Below are positions 54,341-64,000 of a DNA stretch of 64,000 nt, piece by piece. The notes under the pieces are model-generated. The model was not told where the DNA came from, made no database searches, and was given only the letters and a program-made list of their open reading frames with translations. Numbering within the stretch: position 1 is the first letter of the stretch; each line of letters starts with the position of its first letter. The stretch comes from Panax quinquefolius (Eukaryota > Streptophyta > Magnoliopsida > Apiales > Araliaceae), in assembly GCA_020205615.1 (NCBI GenBank), contig CM035165.1, positions 88,350,005 through 88,414,004 on the forward strand, given 5' to 3'. Made by a program: the position numbers and the translations under genes.

Positions 54341-54700
54341 AAATCCTTGACCGAGTAGGAACTGGGCTATATGACTCGCTTTTTTTACCGCCAAGTATGT
54401 CTCGTGTTCATAACATTTTTCACATATCCATGTTACGTAAATATATGGAAGACCCGAACCACATTATCGAAGTTAGAACCGATGAAATAGCGGAAGATTT
54501 AATATATGAAGAGGTTCCTGTTAAAATCTTGGATAAGAAGGAACATATTTTACGCTCCAAGGTTATACCTCAAGTCAAAGTTTTTGTGGAGAAACCACAA
54601 TGTTGAGGAAATGACCGGGAGTTAGAATCAAATGAAATCAAGGTATCCTCACCTCTTCACATACCGTGTATGTACCTAATTTGAGGGCTTAAATTTCATA
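54341..54700 (+). pseudogene. V chromodomain remnant
   Basis: MSRVHNIFHISMLRKYMEDP then E-E-V-P-V-K-I-L-D-K-K-E-H-I-L-R-S-K-V-I-P-Q-V-K-V (54397-54585), after which the frame is lost within W-R-N-H-N-V-E-E-M. Same chromodomain as Y. Confidence 0.88.
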
Positions 54701-54712
54701 AGAAAGGGAGGT
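54700..54712 (+). other. Polypurine tract of V
   Basis: AAGAAAGGGAGGT abuts the 3' LTR start TGTAAGACC. Confidence 0.85.
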
Positions 54713-56627
54713 TGTAAGACCCCAACTTTTATGAATAAAGATGAATTTTTCTATAAATATCATTTTTGAATATTAAGGAGTGAATTTGTTATAATGTTAT
54801 AGTTGTGGGTAATATTTATAAATTTTTCAAAGTACGCAAGTTGTTATATTATATTCGATTGGCCTGGGGAATATTCATTTTAACAGGAATATTCGTACGA
54901 CGACTACAACAATCATGGTGGACCCCACAACGTAATTATATTGTTGAAAATGAGAAAACGACGTAAATATCTTTTTATAAAAAATAACTACGGAAGTTTT
55001 TACCGTTAATGGTTGAAATAACCGACGTGTTAAAAGTAAAAAAGATACGCTGTGGTTACATAGTAGCATACGATATTGATTATTGATGCTTACGTGAGAA
55101 GTCACCGCTTTTACTCAATTATTGCTATAAGAATTGTCGATAAGATCTCACGTTATTTGATTCAATTATTGTCAATATTTTATATATTATTAAATCAATA
55201 ATTGAGATGACAAGTTATTCTATATTATTATATGCATAATTAACAATGTCTAGAAAGTTCGTCGAGGAAAGGGTTTGGTCACCTAATCAGCGCCAATAAG
55301 GAGAAATTCTTATCGAAAGCCCCTCTTTCCGGGAACGATCCGTTGTTTAATATCATGAAGTTATAATAATGATGAATAAATGTTGTTAAAAATATCGAGG
55401 GAATTTTTATGAAGTATTTGATATAAATTTTGCTTATTTGATAGACCCTCATTTACCCATTTTTCAAAATAATTCCAGAGAAAATTATTTATATATATAT
55501 AAATGGTGGGGGCCATATGTGGGGGAACATAAAAAAAAAAATGAAATGGGGGTGGGGAAATTATTTTAGGGGGGGGAGTATATATGTTATATATATATAT
55601 ATATTATAATGATTTTTTTTTTTTTATGAAAAATATAATATATTATATTTTAATCATGATAAGTATTTATATATTTATTATATAGATAAAATCATGAATT
55701 TTAAAAATTAGTTCTTACGCATTCGTGATTTCGTTTAATTTCAAATTATCATGCGCAAATTGTGATTCTAAAATTCAAATAGTTTCCTTTCCATTCTCCT
55801 ATAAATAGGATGCTTAGTTAGAATTGAAAATCACACCAGAATCGAGAATTCTTCTTCTATAATATTGAGCGTATTTCTTTTGAGTTATAGAAAGCTTTGA
55901 GCGTAGAAAATAGTGAAAGTTTTCTTCAAGAATATCTCCGCTATACCAGTTGGAATACTCTTCTTTTCAAGGTAAGGGATGTTATTTTTGTTCAGTATTC
56001 GTATAAATAATATTTTCTTCCTAACTCTGTAGTATGTAAGTAATATTATTTAGTTTCAGATTTCGAATTCTATACTCATTTTGTTAAGTTTTGGCTTCTA
56101 TACTCCATGAAATTAGTAGAATATCCTTGATATTTGCACTTCATCCAGTATCTTTTCATTAAAATATTATTTTGAGCATTCTTGATAAGTTTTAACTTTT
56201 TCATGTCAGGGTACTATTCACGGGGTTACTATTCCCGAAGTTACTATTCATGGGGTACTATTCACTTAGTTACTATTCACCGAGGGTACTATTCATGATA
56301 AAAATTGATTTCTTTTCGGTCCAAATTATTTTTGATATAATATTATTCTTGAATTTTACTCCACAAAGCAGTATCATGTTGACAATTTGGACATTATTGA
56401 ATTCTGGATAAATTAAATTATAAATCTTTAAAAATTTATCATTTGCTTTTTTTATTGAATTCTTATATCATTGTCATCATCCTCATATATTATGTTAAAA
56501 AATCATATTAGTGTAGATGGAAAGTCATCTATAATCATGGTCAGTAATGTTACAAATGATAGAAAAGACTGGGTATGATTATGACGCTTGTTGGATGATC
56601 ATGATTGTAGATAATTTTCACGACCGT
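54713..56627 (+). repeat. V 3' LTR (truncated)
   Basis: Aligns with 47303-49190, including TATA at 55800, donor at 55972 and the 12-bp array (56205-56300). Homology ends after CACGACCGTAATGTTACAA; the U5 end is missing. Confidence 0.85.
55800..55807 (+). promoter_or_regulatory. LTR TATA box (V 3' LTR)
   Basis: TATAAATAGGATGCTTAG as at 48396. Confidence 0.7.
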
Positions 56628-57297
56628 AATGTTACAATCTTTCAAGAGGGTGGAAGAAAGTTCATATCCATTTAGGATACTACCGAAAGTTCAAAGATCA
56701 ACCCCTGTGAACGAGACACCCCAAGACCAACCCGGAGATAACATCGGTCTTAGGAGGATAGGCACACCTCGTAATCGACATCGAGGACCTTCAACACTCT
56801 GCAGCAATTCAATCTCAAAGAATAACCCCGAAAGCAACATCTCGCTTATGATAACCACCAAATCGATAACGATAACTCCAGAAGGGCCAAGGCATCATCT
56901 CGCCACTCTAAAGGCCACATCACGTCATCTCAACATCTCATACATAGATTTCTACACCACGATGTCCCACAAGAATCCAGGAGAACCAATCCCGAGTGAC
57001 TATTGTGCAGGGTAACAGATAAAATTTGAAGCTTGAAGACCGGAAGGCATCGTCCCATCTTCATGACTTCGTACAACCTCTAATCTCATGCCATTGTACA
57101 ACTCTCCACATTGGCGGTCTGAAATAGGTCCTATATACCTCAGTCGGATGCTCGGATTATAATTCTAAAAGTTCGAGCGGACATTGCAAAGGTTTACGTT
57201 ACGCGTCTTTGAGACGACGACCCGAGAAACTCCGGGACAACCAGGCGTACCTCAGTACAACAGTGTGGTGTCAGCAGTACACCTGCGGCTCCCCCTC

Positions 57298-57306
57298 TAT
57301 AAATAA
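57298..57306 (+). promoter_or_regulatory. TATA box in the unclassified segment
   Basis: TATAAATAA preceded by a CTCCCCCTC stretch and followed by AGGGCTTTGGG. Confidence 0.5.
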
Positions 57307-57719
57307 AGGGCTTTGGGTGGCCATTTTGAGAAGAGAAAGAGCGAGGAAGCCCTGTCAAATTTGCTCCGTACTTGCAATATACTGAGTGCTTTCCCATTTT
57401 AAACACTTGTGAGCTCACATATAGCTACTTTTGTACCGACGGGAGCCGAGTTTTATCCACTTTAAAGATATAGAAGCCTTCTTTGGCAGCCCACTATAAG
57501 CCTTCTCACACACTTTAAAGCCTTTCTCTTCATCTTTGCACACACCCTTCTTCACGTTGAGAGTCGTGTTGCGTGTGTTTGCCCGGACTTCGGTCCGTGG
57601 TTTTATTTCAGTTTGTATATACATATATATATATTATATATATATATATTTATATATATGGACTAACATTATCGAGTTATGCCTAGATTGAGCCTAGACT
57701 TCGGTCTGGAGCGTTTATT

Positions 57720-57724
<5 letters not shown>

Positions 57725-57768
<44 letters not shown>
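57725..57768 (+). repeat. (TA)22 microsatellite at the copia R LTR boundary
   Basis: Perfect TA run that ends exactly where the copia LTR starts (TGAACTGTGCAC). Another interrupted TA stretch lies at 57606-57659. Confidence 0.9.
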
Positions 57769-57772
<4 letters not shown>

Positions 57773-59640
57773 CTGTGCACACAAGCCAATCATGTTTGAT
57801 GATAAAGCATATACTTTGTAACAATCTTATTCATTTATTAATAAAAAGTATTAATTTATTAAAGGCTTTTAATTATCTACATGATGTTGTTTTATAATAT
57901 ATGATAAACCCATAGTTTTAAGCAATGCTTTTAGAATAATGATGATGATCATTCTAATGAGATCTAAATTCTTAGAAAGCTTAAAACTAAAATAGTTCCC
58001 AATCACTGGATTACTAAATTGGGGATTAGTGAATCCGGATAGATTGGTACATACGTTGCTTGCTCATTAGATGAGGATGATTAATCTCATGATCATTTGT
58101 GTGGAGATACTAAAGCAAGTATGTAGGTGCTTATTAGAGAATAAGTTCACTGAACGTGGCTCGCTAAGGAATACCTAATAGAGTTTTACTTGCCTGTCAA
58201 TAGGAATTCCTGTAGTGATAGTAGTACAAGTAATCCTTGGACTTGAGATCATCATAGTATCTTGTGTATGATGAGTTATACTTTGACTTATTCCTTAAGA
58301 CCCTTAGGGTATATCAAAGGGTATGCTTGGGTATAATAAGTTGTACATGGAGATAATGTATGATCAATAAAGAATCTACCACTTCTAATAAAAGAAGAGA
58401 AATGTCCTATGTGATTCGATAAATGACAACCCAAAGAGTCCTTGGGTTAAGGTAATGAAATTAGAAAGGAGTTTCTAATTTGCATTATTTGGAGTTGTGC
58501 ATTTAAGGATCGAAATACATATAATTAAATAAAATAAGACTTGACAAGAATTCCATGTCTTATATTTAATTGGGACATCAGATGGTGGAAGGATTGAATT
58601 GTACGGTAACTATTTACTCAAAGGTTCTTTAATGATTAATGTTGAAATCTATATTATCCGGAAAGTCGTTGATCGCTAGGAGGCTTATCCCTATCAGTAG
58701 AATAAATATTATTTAAATAAATTAATTGTTTAATTTATTTATTTAAATAAGATTAGAATTGTTCTAATTGATTTATTCACAAGGTTTAATATGGAGAACC
58801 TAAAGGGTCACACCATAAAAGGAAGAATAATTATTTAAGAAGTTAATGGCATAATCGTAATAATATGTTATGTATATTTAATTTAATCTATGGTGATAGA
58901 ATAAATTAAATAGCTTAATATTTATTATTTAATATTTTAGAAATATTAAATATAAATTAATAAGAGGAGTCTTATTAATATTATTACAATTATTATTATT
59001 TTAATTTCTAAAAGAGTTTAGGAATTAATTTAATATAAGTACTCTCATTTATTCCTAATTGGATTAGGAAGGAAAATTAGTTAAAGGAGTTTAATTAATT
59101 ATCCCTAATAAGATTAGGGAGCTTAATTAATTAAAAGAATTTAATTAATTAAATAAATCTCAATTCCTTAATTGTTAAGGTGGGTTGCCCACATCTATAA
59201 ATAAGAGGAGTCTTATTATGGGTGGGGGGATTGTTGACTTTTATAACTACGTAATAATTCCAATAGTTGGGAGAGTACGTTCTTTTCTATAGAGATAGAA
59301 AACTAGGGTTGAGCCAATACCCATTCTTCTTGAATCTTTGTTTTTCCTTGGTGGATCACCTCTAGAGGCCAAACACATGGGTGGCTAACGTTGATCAAAG
59401 GAAGGAACAAAACCCCGGTGGATTCAAGTTGAACGCGAAAGGATTTGGAGGTGAACTTGTACTTGAGGAAGCTCGATCTTCAAGGGTATGATTTTATTCT
59501 TTATCTTTTCGTTTAATTAATAATTGTGCATAAAGGGTGATCCGGGTATATGGTTTGTAAAAATTTTTAAACTCTGATTTTTCCACGTTTCCGCTTTATT
59601 TTGCAATTTGATTGCGTTCTTGAATATTACGAACCTAACA
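57769..59640 (+). repeat. R 5' LTR (1872 bp)
   Basis: TGAACTGTGCACACAAGCCA to ACGAACCTAACA. TATA box at 59196. The middle part (58690-59170) is AT-rich with many TTAATTAATTAAA words. Confidence 0.9.
59196..59203 (+). promoter_or_regulatory. LTR TATA box (copia R)
   Basis: TATAAATAAGAGGAGTC at 59196, downstream of TGGGTTGCCCACATC. Confidence 0.7.
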
Positions 59641-59641
59641 G

Positions 59642-59655
59642 TGGCATCAGAGCCA
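59642..59655 (+). other. Primer-binding site of copia R
   Basis: TGGCATCAGAGCCA, one base after the LTR end ACCTAACA. It matches the initiator-methionine tRNA type with one change. Confidence 0.85.
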
Positions 59656-59858
59656 AACCTTTATGCGAATTATTAATTATCAAATTTGATATGTATATTG
59701 ATATGTGTTTAGAACAATTTAAATGGGCATAATTTTGTTGTATAAAATTTATTTAAAAAAAAATTGCGAATTCGAATTATTATATTGCAGAATCACGTGT
59801 TTTTTCAAAAGAAATACCATCATGTTTCTTGTAGATGATTCCGTAACAGGAAGCTTTA

Positions 59859-59897
<39 letters not shown>

Positions 59898-60091
59898 ATC
59901 CCCTAAGACTCTTAATCTTCCTGGACGTGAGTAATATGATTCTGAGATTTCAAGAATCATATATATATATATAATATTTTTATAATTAAAATAAAAGTTT
60001 ATTTTAATTTTAAAATTAGATTTCATGCTAACTAATTAGAGTTGGAATTGGATTCCATGATAACTAATTAGAGTTGAAATTGAATTACATG

Positions 60092-60281
60092 TTTCCTTAA
60101 ATAAAGGAGCTTATTTAGATATGAAATAAGATTTCATATTATTCAAAATAAAAGAGTTTATTTGTGAATAGGAAAGAGAATCCTAATTTCCTTAAATAAA
60201 GGAGTTTATTTAGATATGAAATAAGATTTCATATTATTCAAAATAAAGGAGTTTATTTGTGAATAGGAAAGAAAATCCGTG
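60092..60281 (+). repeat. 95-bp tandem duplication in the R leader
   Basis: Two copies, 60092-60186 and 60187-60281, each starting TTTCCTTAAATAAAGGAG and containing two AAATAAAGGAGTTTATTT inverted repeats; they differ at only a few bases. Confidence 0.9.
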
Positions 60282-61218
60282 TTTCCTTTAATATTTTTTT
60301 TTTTACATGGAATTGGATTCCATAATTAATTAAAATAAAGGAGTTTATTTTAATTAAAAATTTTGATTAAAATAAAATAGTTTATTTTATTCAAAATTGG
60401 ATAAATTAAAATAAAATAGTTTTATTTTGATTTAAATTTGGATTAAAATAAAGGAGTTTATTTTGATTCAAAATTAGATTTTATACTAACTAAATTTGCC
60501 CATTAAATGATATCAATATATATATTAAATGTTTATTATTCATATGATGAATGTTATTTATGATGATACATATGGTGATGTGTATGATAATAAATGGGAT
60601 TGATTATGGACTATTGACCAATGCAATTGGATTTTATTTTAGTTGGATGCATGAATGTATGGGTTTTATTAAATGGGGTCTCACAGTACTGCCTTCTCTA
60701 ATTTTTCGAATATAAATTCTATCTCCTCCTATGTACTTCCCTCGATCGCGATCAAGATTTCTATTTATTTTAAATAGTTTTGTAATAGGAATAGTTAGAA
60801 TTAATTTTGAAAAATTGGAGATCAAGGAGCTGAGGCGCTTGAAGACCCGTTTGTAATGGAGCCCGGGTTTAAATGTAATAGTTATATTTAAATATTATTT
60901 CTTGCACCCCTAAGGTTTGACCTTTTGGTTCACTTGGTGGCTCTAGTGAACCAAACTAGAATAAAAGTCCATAATCAATCCAGGTAGAATATAGTATTCT
61001 ATATGTGCATGCTTATACTATATATATTATATATTATGCAAACATGCTTCGCATGTTCATTAATATGACGCGTATTTTATATATATATGTGCATGCGCGC
61101 TAAACAAGATGAGACAATTTAATAACAAACCCCGATCAAAGATATTTGGAATATCGAACGTCGCCTTCTAGCATGATAAAATTAATAGAGTATTAAATAA
61201 TTAATATGAGTTTGTTGT

Positions 61219-61510
61219 GTCACCACAAGGCAAGTATTAAGTATTTAAGATGTTAATTTATCACATTTGATGCTTATAAAGAAAATTGAACAATATTGTT
61301 TTGTTGTGTCACCACAAGGATGATATTTTTCTTTTTTGAATATATGGAGTGCTAGGTCGGACTTAACTTGGATAATTTTGATTCGGATGTGCCACCACTT
61401 GATCAAAATAATCTAAGAGGCAAAAGAAAAGGAGTTGCATAGTTGATGTAATTGACAAAAGTTGTCTACCTATTTATTTATATATAGTTTATTGCGTCAC
61501 CACAAGGCTA
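61219..61510 (+). repeat. Dispersed TTGTGTCACCACAAGG hairpin words in the R leader
   Basis: Near-identical copies at about 61215, 61303 and 61490 (TTGCGTCACCACAAGG) and a weaker one at 61389. The word forms a TTGTG/CACAA stem with a TCAC loop. Confidence 0.75.
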
Positions 61511-61711
61511 TATACATTTGAAATGGGATCCTTATTCTCACTAGCAAATCTTTAATTAGATTTGTCGAACTATATATATTGAGGGTAATATAGTTTGAAG
61601 AAAATAGTGAGAGATACCAATTTAAAACAAGACCTAAATTATTTTGGTAATTAATAAAAGAATGTATGCTAAAATGTTGTTAATTACAAATTCATTTACA
61701 GAATTTTACAA

Positions 61712-62515
61712 TGTCTAAAATTACTATCACTGCGAAGAATATTAGATGCTAAATTAATCAGACCGAATTAAACGGATTGGTTAAGGAATTTGAGAATAGT
61801 TCTCATAGCTGAAAAGCTATCTTATGTCCTTAATACGCCTATCCTCGCAATGGTTGCAGCATAATGCCTCTCCGAGGAAGAGATTGCTACTTTTAGAAAG
61901 TGGCAAGATGATGCATGATTAGCTCAATGCATCATGCTCGCATCCATGAGTAACGAGCTTCAAACACAAGATGAAACTATGGATGCTCCTACTATATTCC
62001 TGCACATCAAGTAGTTGATGGTGAGGAAAGTAGGACTGATAGATATCAGATATCTAAGGAGCTCTTCCGATCTAGAATGGCCAATGGCACTATAGTACAG
62101 ACTAAAAGTCCTTAACATTATCAATTTGATTGATCAATTAGGATAACGAGTTTTGTCATGGATGGAGAGTTGAGCCAAGATTTGATCTTGCACTCACTCC
62201 CGGACTCCTTTCACAATTGTTGTGAATTTTTCATATGAACAAGCTAGATATCATCCTCGCTGATTTGCTTAACATATTGAAAAATATTGAGAGTCACTTT
62301 CCAACCAAGAAAGATCAAGTCTTACTGGTAGGGGCCAAAGGATCTTCTGAAAAGAAGAACGATTCAAAGAAGGTAAATAGAAAGGCGTAAACAAAGGATA
62401 ATAAGAGCAAAACTGATACGGATAACAAAGGAGTTTGCTTCCACTGCAATAAGCCTGGACACTGGAAAGAAACTGCGAGAAGCATCTTGCAGAGGCTAAC
62501 CAAAGAAGCTTAGTG
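61712..62515 (+). pseudogene. Copia R gag
   Basis: ATG at 61712 (MSKITITAKNIRC, then a stop). Continuing pieces include T-E-L-N-G-L-V-K-E-F-E-N-S-S, M-D-G-E-L-S-Q-D-L-I-L-H-S-L-P-D-S-F near 62158-62215, N-K-L-D-I-I-L-A-D-L-L-N near 62240-62275, and the zinc knuckle G-V-C-F-H-C-N-K-P-G-H-W-K at 62430-62470. At least three stops or frame changes. Gag would build the particle and bind RNA. Confidence 0.85.
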
Positions 62516-62564
62516 AAGTTTCTACATAATACGCTTTTATTCATGATTGAAATAAATTTTCTTT

Positions 62565-62800
62565 AAGTCAAGGTTCTACTTGGGTATTGGATACCGACTT
62601 TGGTTATCATAAATATAGATTTATGAAGGACCAAGTTAGAAGTAGTAGAAAGCTAAACAAATATAAGTAATCCTATACAATGGAAATGTAGCAAAGGTTG
62701 CCATATTAGCCATAGAAACTTATAGTTTAGCAATCCCTACGGCAAATCTATTAAGTCAATAAGTTGTTATTGTATTCCAGTTCTTGTTAAAATATTATTT
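62565..62800 (+). pseudogene. Copia R protease remnant
   Basis: S-T-W-V-L-D-T-D-F-G-Y-H near 62574-62610 corresponds to the copia active site W-V-L-D-T-G-C-G-S-H, with the glycine-cysteine changed. R-S-S-R-K-L-N-K and an A-K-V-A-I-L-A-I-E-T-Y-S-L-like segment follow to about 62735, then homology fades. Confidence 0.75.
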
Positions 62801-63180
62801 CCATTTTATTGTTGGACAATGAAATCTTTTGTATTATAATTAAGAACAATTGTTGTTCTATTTATAATAATAATGTTTTGTATAGAGAATGGAATATTAC
62901 TTAATAAATTTTGTATACTTGACTTACATGAAAATAATTTTGCATATTGAACAAATTAGTATAAGAAAAGTAGATGATCATTCAAAGAGTTGAATGTGTG
63001 TATTTCTTTGAAATACAAGTATGAATTATTTGAAAGGTTCAAAGAATTGAAGTGAAACAAATTGACAATGTATTAAGATTCTTTGATTAGATCAAGGAAT
63101 AAATACTTGTGAAATAAGTTTCTAGATCATCTTAAATGGTTTTCTCATAATGGACGCCCTCGATACGTAATAATTGATTG
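62801..63180 (+). other. Decayed pol stretch between protease and integrase of copia R
   Basis: Sequence is coding-like in composition (repeated TTGAATG, AGAATTGAA) but has no clear frame. It occupies the place of the integrase N-terminus and first half of the core, partly deleted. Confidence 0.5.
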
Positions 63181-63560
63181 ATGTATTTGAATGGAAAAAT
63201 CGTACCTTGTTGGACATAGTGCGATCCATAATGATTTTACCAACATTCGGTATCCTTCAGGGTCATGTGTTAGAAATGGTCGCATATCTTTAAAAAAAGG
63301 TAACCTCAAAATCCATTTCAAGACTCCATAAAAGTTATGGACATGGAGGATTCCTAATCTTAAGTATGTTAAGATAAGTGGTTGTCCAACTTATGTGAAA
63401 AGGTTTCAAAGGATAAGCTTGGGACAAGATTTGACAAGTGTCGATTTGTGGGACATCCTAAAGTAAGTTTAGGGTATATGTTCTATAATCCCGCTTAGCA
63501 AAAGGTGTTTATTGCGAAACACGCGCTTCTAAGACAAATGTGTTTATCATTGAAGGGCTA
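63181..63560 (+). pseudogene. Copia R integrase C-terminal part
   Basis: E-W-K-N-R-T-L-L-D-I-V-R-S-I-M at 63187-63230 is the integrase core end, then L-E-M-V-A-Y-L and K-V-T-S-K-S-I near 63265-63325. S-G-C-P-T-Y-V-K at 63380-63400 and K-C-R-F-V-G-H-P-K-V-S-L-G-Y-M-F-Y near 63440-63488 form the C-terminal domain, followed by Q-K-V-F-I-A-K-H-A. Several frame changes. Confidence 0.85.
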
Positions 63561-64000
63561 GTGGGAGGATAATAGATCTTGAAGAGTTCAAGAACCACAA
63601 AACACTATAAGTCAAATAAGAGGAACTCAGAGATAGACCTATTGTACCACAAACAAAGAATCGTAAATCGGAATAGTCATCAAGATACCTAGGAGGTATG
63701 GATTCATCATGGATGATGATGATGAGGTACACATCATAGAAGATGATGATCCAGTTACATACAATGAGGTAAGAGTTCTAGTGTGTACAAAAGGGTCAGT
63801 GGGAGCGTCGTGAAATTTCTAGTATTATATGTTGATATACTACGGATGAGGAATTACTTACCAATGCTACAATCAGTAAAGATAAAGTTGTCTAAACATT
63901 CCTCCATGAATGATTTGGGAAGAGTATCGTAATCGGGGATACAAATCTATATAGATAGATTTAAAAGGATGCTCAGCTTAACCCAAGGAACGTATATTCA
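63561..64000 (+). pseudogene. Copia R acidic linker and internally deleted RT
   Basis: The acidic D-D-D-D-E-V-H-I-I-E-D-D-D linker at 63711-63750 runs directly into V-Y-K-R-V-S-G-S-V-V-K-F-L-V-L-Y-V-D-I, where only three residues of the YVDD box remain. The fingers and much of the palm are missing. Past a stop, I-Q-I-Y-I-D-R-F-K-R-M-L-S-L-T-Q is the RT tail, ending at the window edge. Confidence 0.85.

Larger units (their letters stand above)
47303..56627 (+). mobile_element. Element V: decayed chromovirus, sister of Y
   Basis: 5' LTR 47303-49879, primer site, degenerate gag-pol with chromodomain, polypurine tract, and a 3' LTR from 54713 that stops at about 56627 where unrelated sequence begins. 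Pol is clearly the same family as Y at DNA level (shared long exact words in RT, RNase H, integrase), but carries far more frameshifts. The insertion is into U. Confidence 0.9.
56628..57768 (+). other. Unclassified LTR-like segment with TATA box and UUCG hairpins
   Basis: Higher GC than its surroundings. 56629-57015 is an open frame (128 codons, no domain I recognise; basic, rich in R, N, P, T). 57298 has TATAAATAA in a GGCTCCCCCTCTATAAATAA context, followed by a CACACTTTAAAGCC-containing leader. Two hairpins with TTCG loops lie at 57583-57597 and 57694-57709, each followed by a TTTATTT and a TA run. This looks like the U3-R-U5 end of another LTR element, whose other parts are not in the window. 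Sequence identity with any family is not known to me. Confidence 0.4.
59656..61711 (+). other. Long non-coding leader of copia R
   Basis: About 2 kb without a gene. It holds TA microsatellites (59862-59893 and 59958-59972), the AAATAAAGGAGTTTATTT array with a 95-bp duplication, and four copies of a GTGTCACCACAAGG word. An 83-codon open frame across the TA run is not credible. Confidence 0.7.
57769..64000 (+). mobile_element. Copia element R: 5' LTR and degraded gag-pol, running off the window
   Basis: 5' LTR 57769-59640, iMet-type primer site, a long leader, gag with zinc knuckle, protease, integrase and part of RT, all in decayed form. It is the same family as T: LTRs match, and the last bases (63933-64000) match T's RT tail at 44770-44840 in reverse. 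RT is internally deleted. The 3' part is outside the window. Confidence 0.88.

Noticed and set aside
56629..57015. 128-codon frame as a host gene exon
   Set aside because: No domain, no clear start context, and it lies between LTR fragments; a noncoding or decayed retroelement origin is simpler.
59723..59974. 83-codon frame with poly-YI run
   Set aside because: It spans a TA microsatellite in the untranslated leader of copia R.

Overview
The window is an interstrand-free stretch of a plant nuclear genome (probably a dicot; I cannot name the species). It is AT-rich and consists essentially of LTR retrotransposons. I found no host protein gene, tRNA or rRNA. Everything recognisable belongs to Ty1/copia (SIRE-like and a second lineage) or Ty3/gypsy (Athila-like, and chromodomain-bearing chromoviruses). 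A 100-N assembly gap lies at 4691-4790.

Layout. 1-4690: the 3' part of a decayed SIRE-like copia element (integrase, reverse transcriptase, RNase H, then an extra env-position ORF). 4791-43066: a fragment of a reverse-oriented gypsy LTR (4791-4865 and 42703-43066) split by a four-level nest. Element X (4866-42702) has about 4-kb LTRs but only 343 bp of internal sequence. Its 5' LTR is split by Y (7222-36817), a chromovirus with degenerate gag-pol. Y's gag is split after 13 codons by Z (9895-29670), a non-autonomous relative with 3-4 kb LTRs whose internal region carries a single coiled-coil ORF. Z's 5' LTR is split by W (10106-21818), a full-length Athila-like element. 43067-44840 is the 3' end of a reverse copia element T. 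44841-47302 is part of a reverse gypsy LTR (U). 47303-56627 is V, a very decayed sister of Y. 56628-57768 is an unclassified LTR-like segment. 57769-64000 is the 5' LTR and degraded gag-pol of a forward copia element R (same family as T), running off the window.

How the parts relate. Y and V carry gag, protease, RT, RNase H, integrase and a chromodomain, all broken by stops and frameshifts. X and Z share their LTR architecture, primer-binding and polypurine signals, so they look like non-autonomous partners mobilised by Y/V-type machinery. Only X and Z, the elements without gag-pol, carry a 116-codon ORF inside the LTR itself. It is intact in one of four copies, and the other three each have a different single lesion. 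It sits just downstream of a putative splice acceptor, so an LTR promoter, an LTR intron and this ORF could form a complete small gene repeated in each LTR. I regard this LTR-encoded ORF and Z's captured coiled-coil ORF as the most likely undescribed biology here.

LTRs of X, Y, Z and V share an ordered set of parts: HD-Zip-like CAATWATTG sites, a TATAAATA box, a GAG/GTAAGGG-type donor, a 12-bp tandem array (TTACTATTCACG-like), an array of ATCTTTG...CAAAGAT hairpins, and a pyrimidine-rich acceptor before the LTR end. All functional statements are inference from sequence read by eye.
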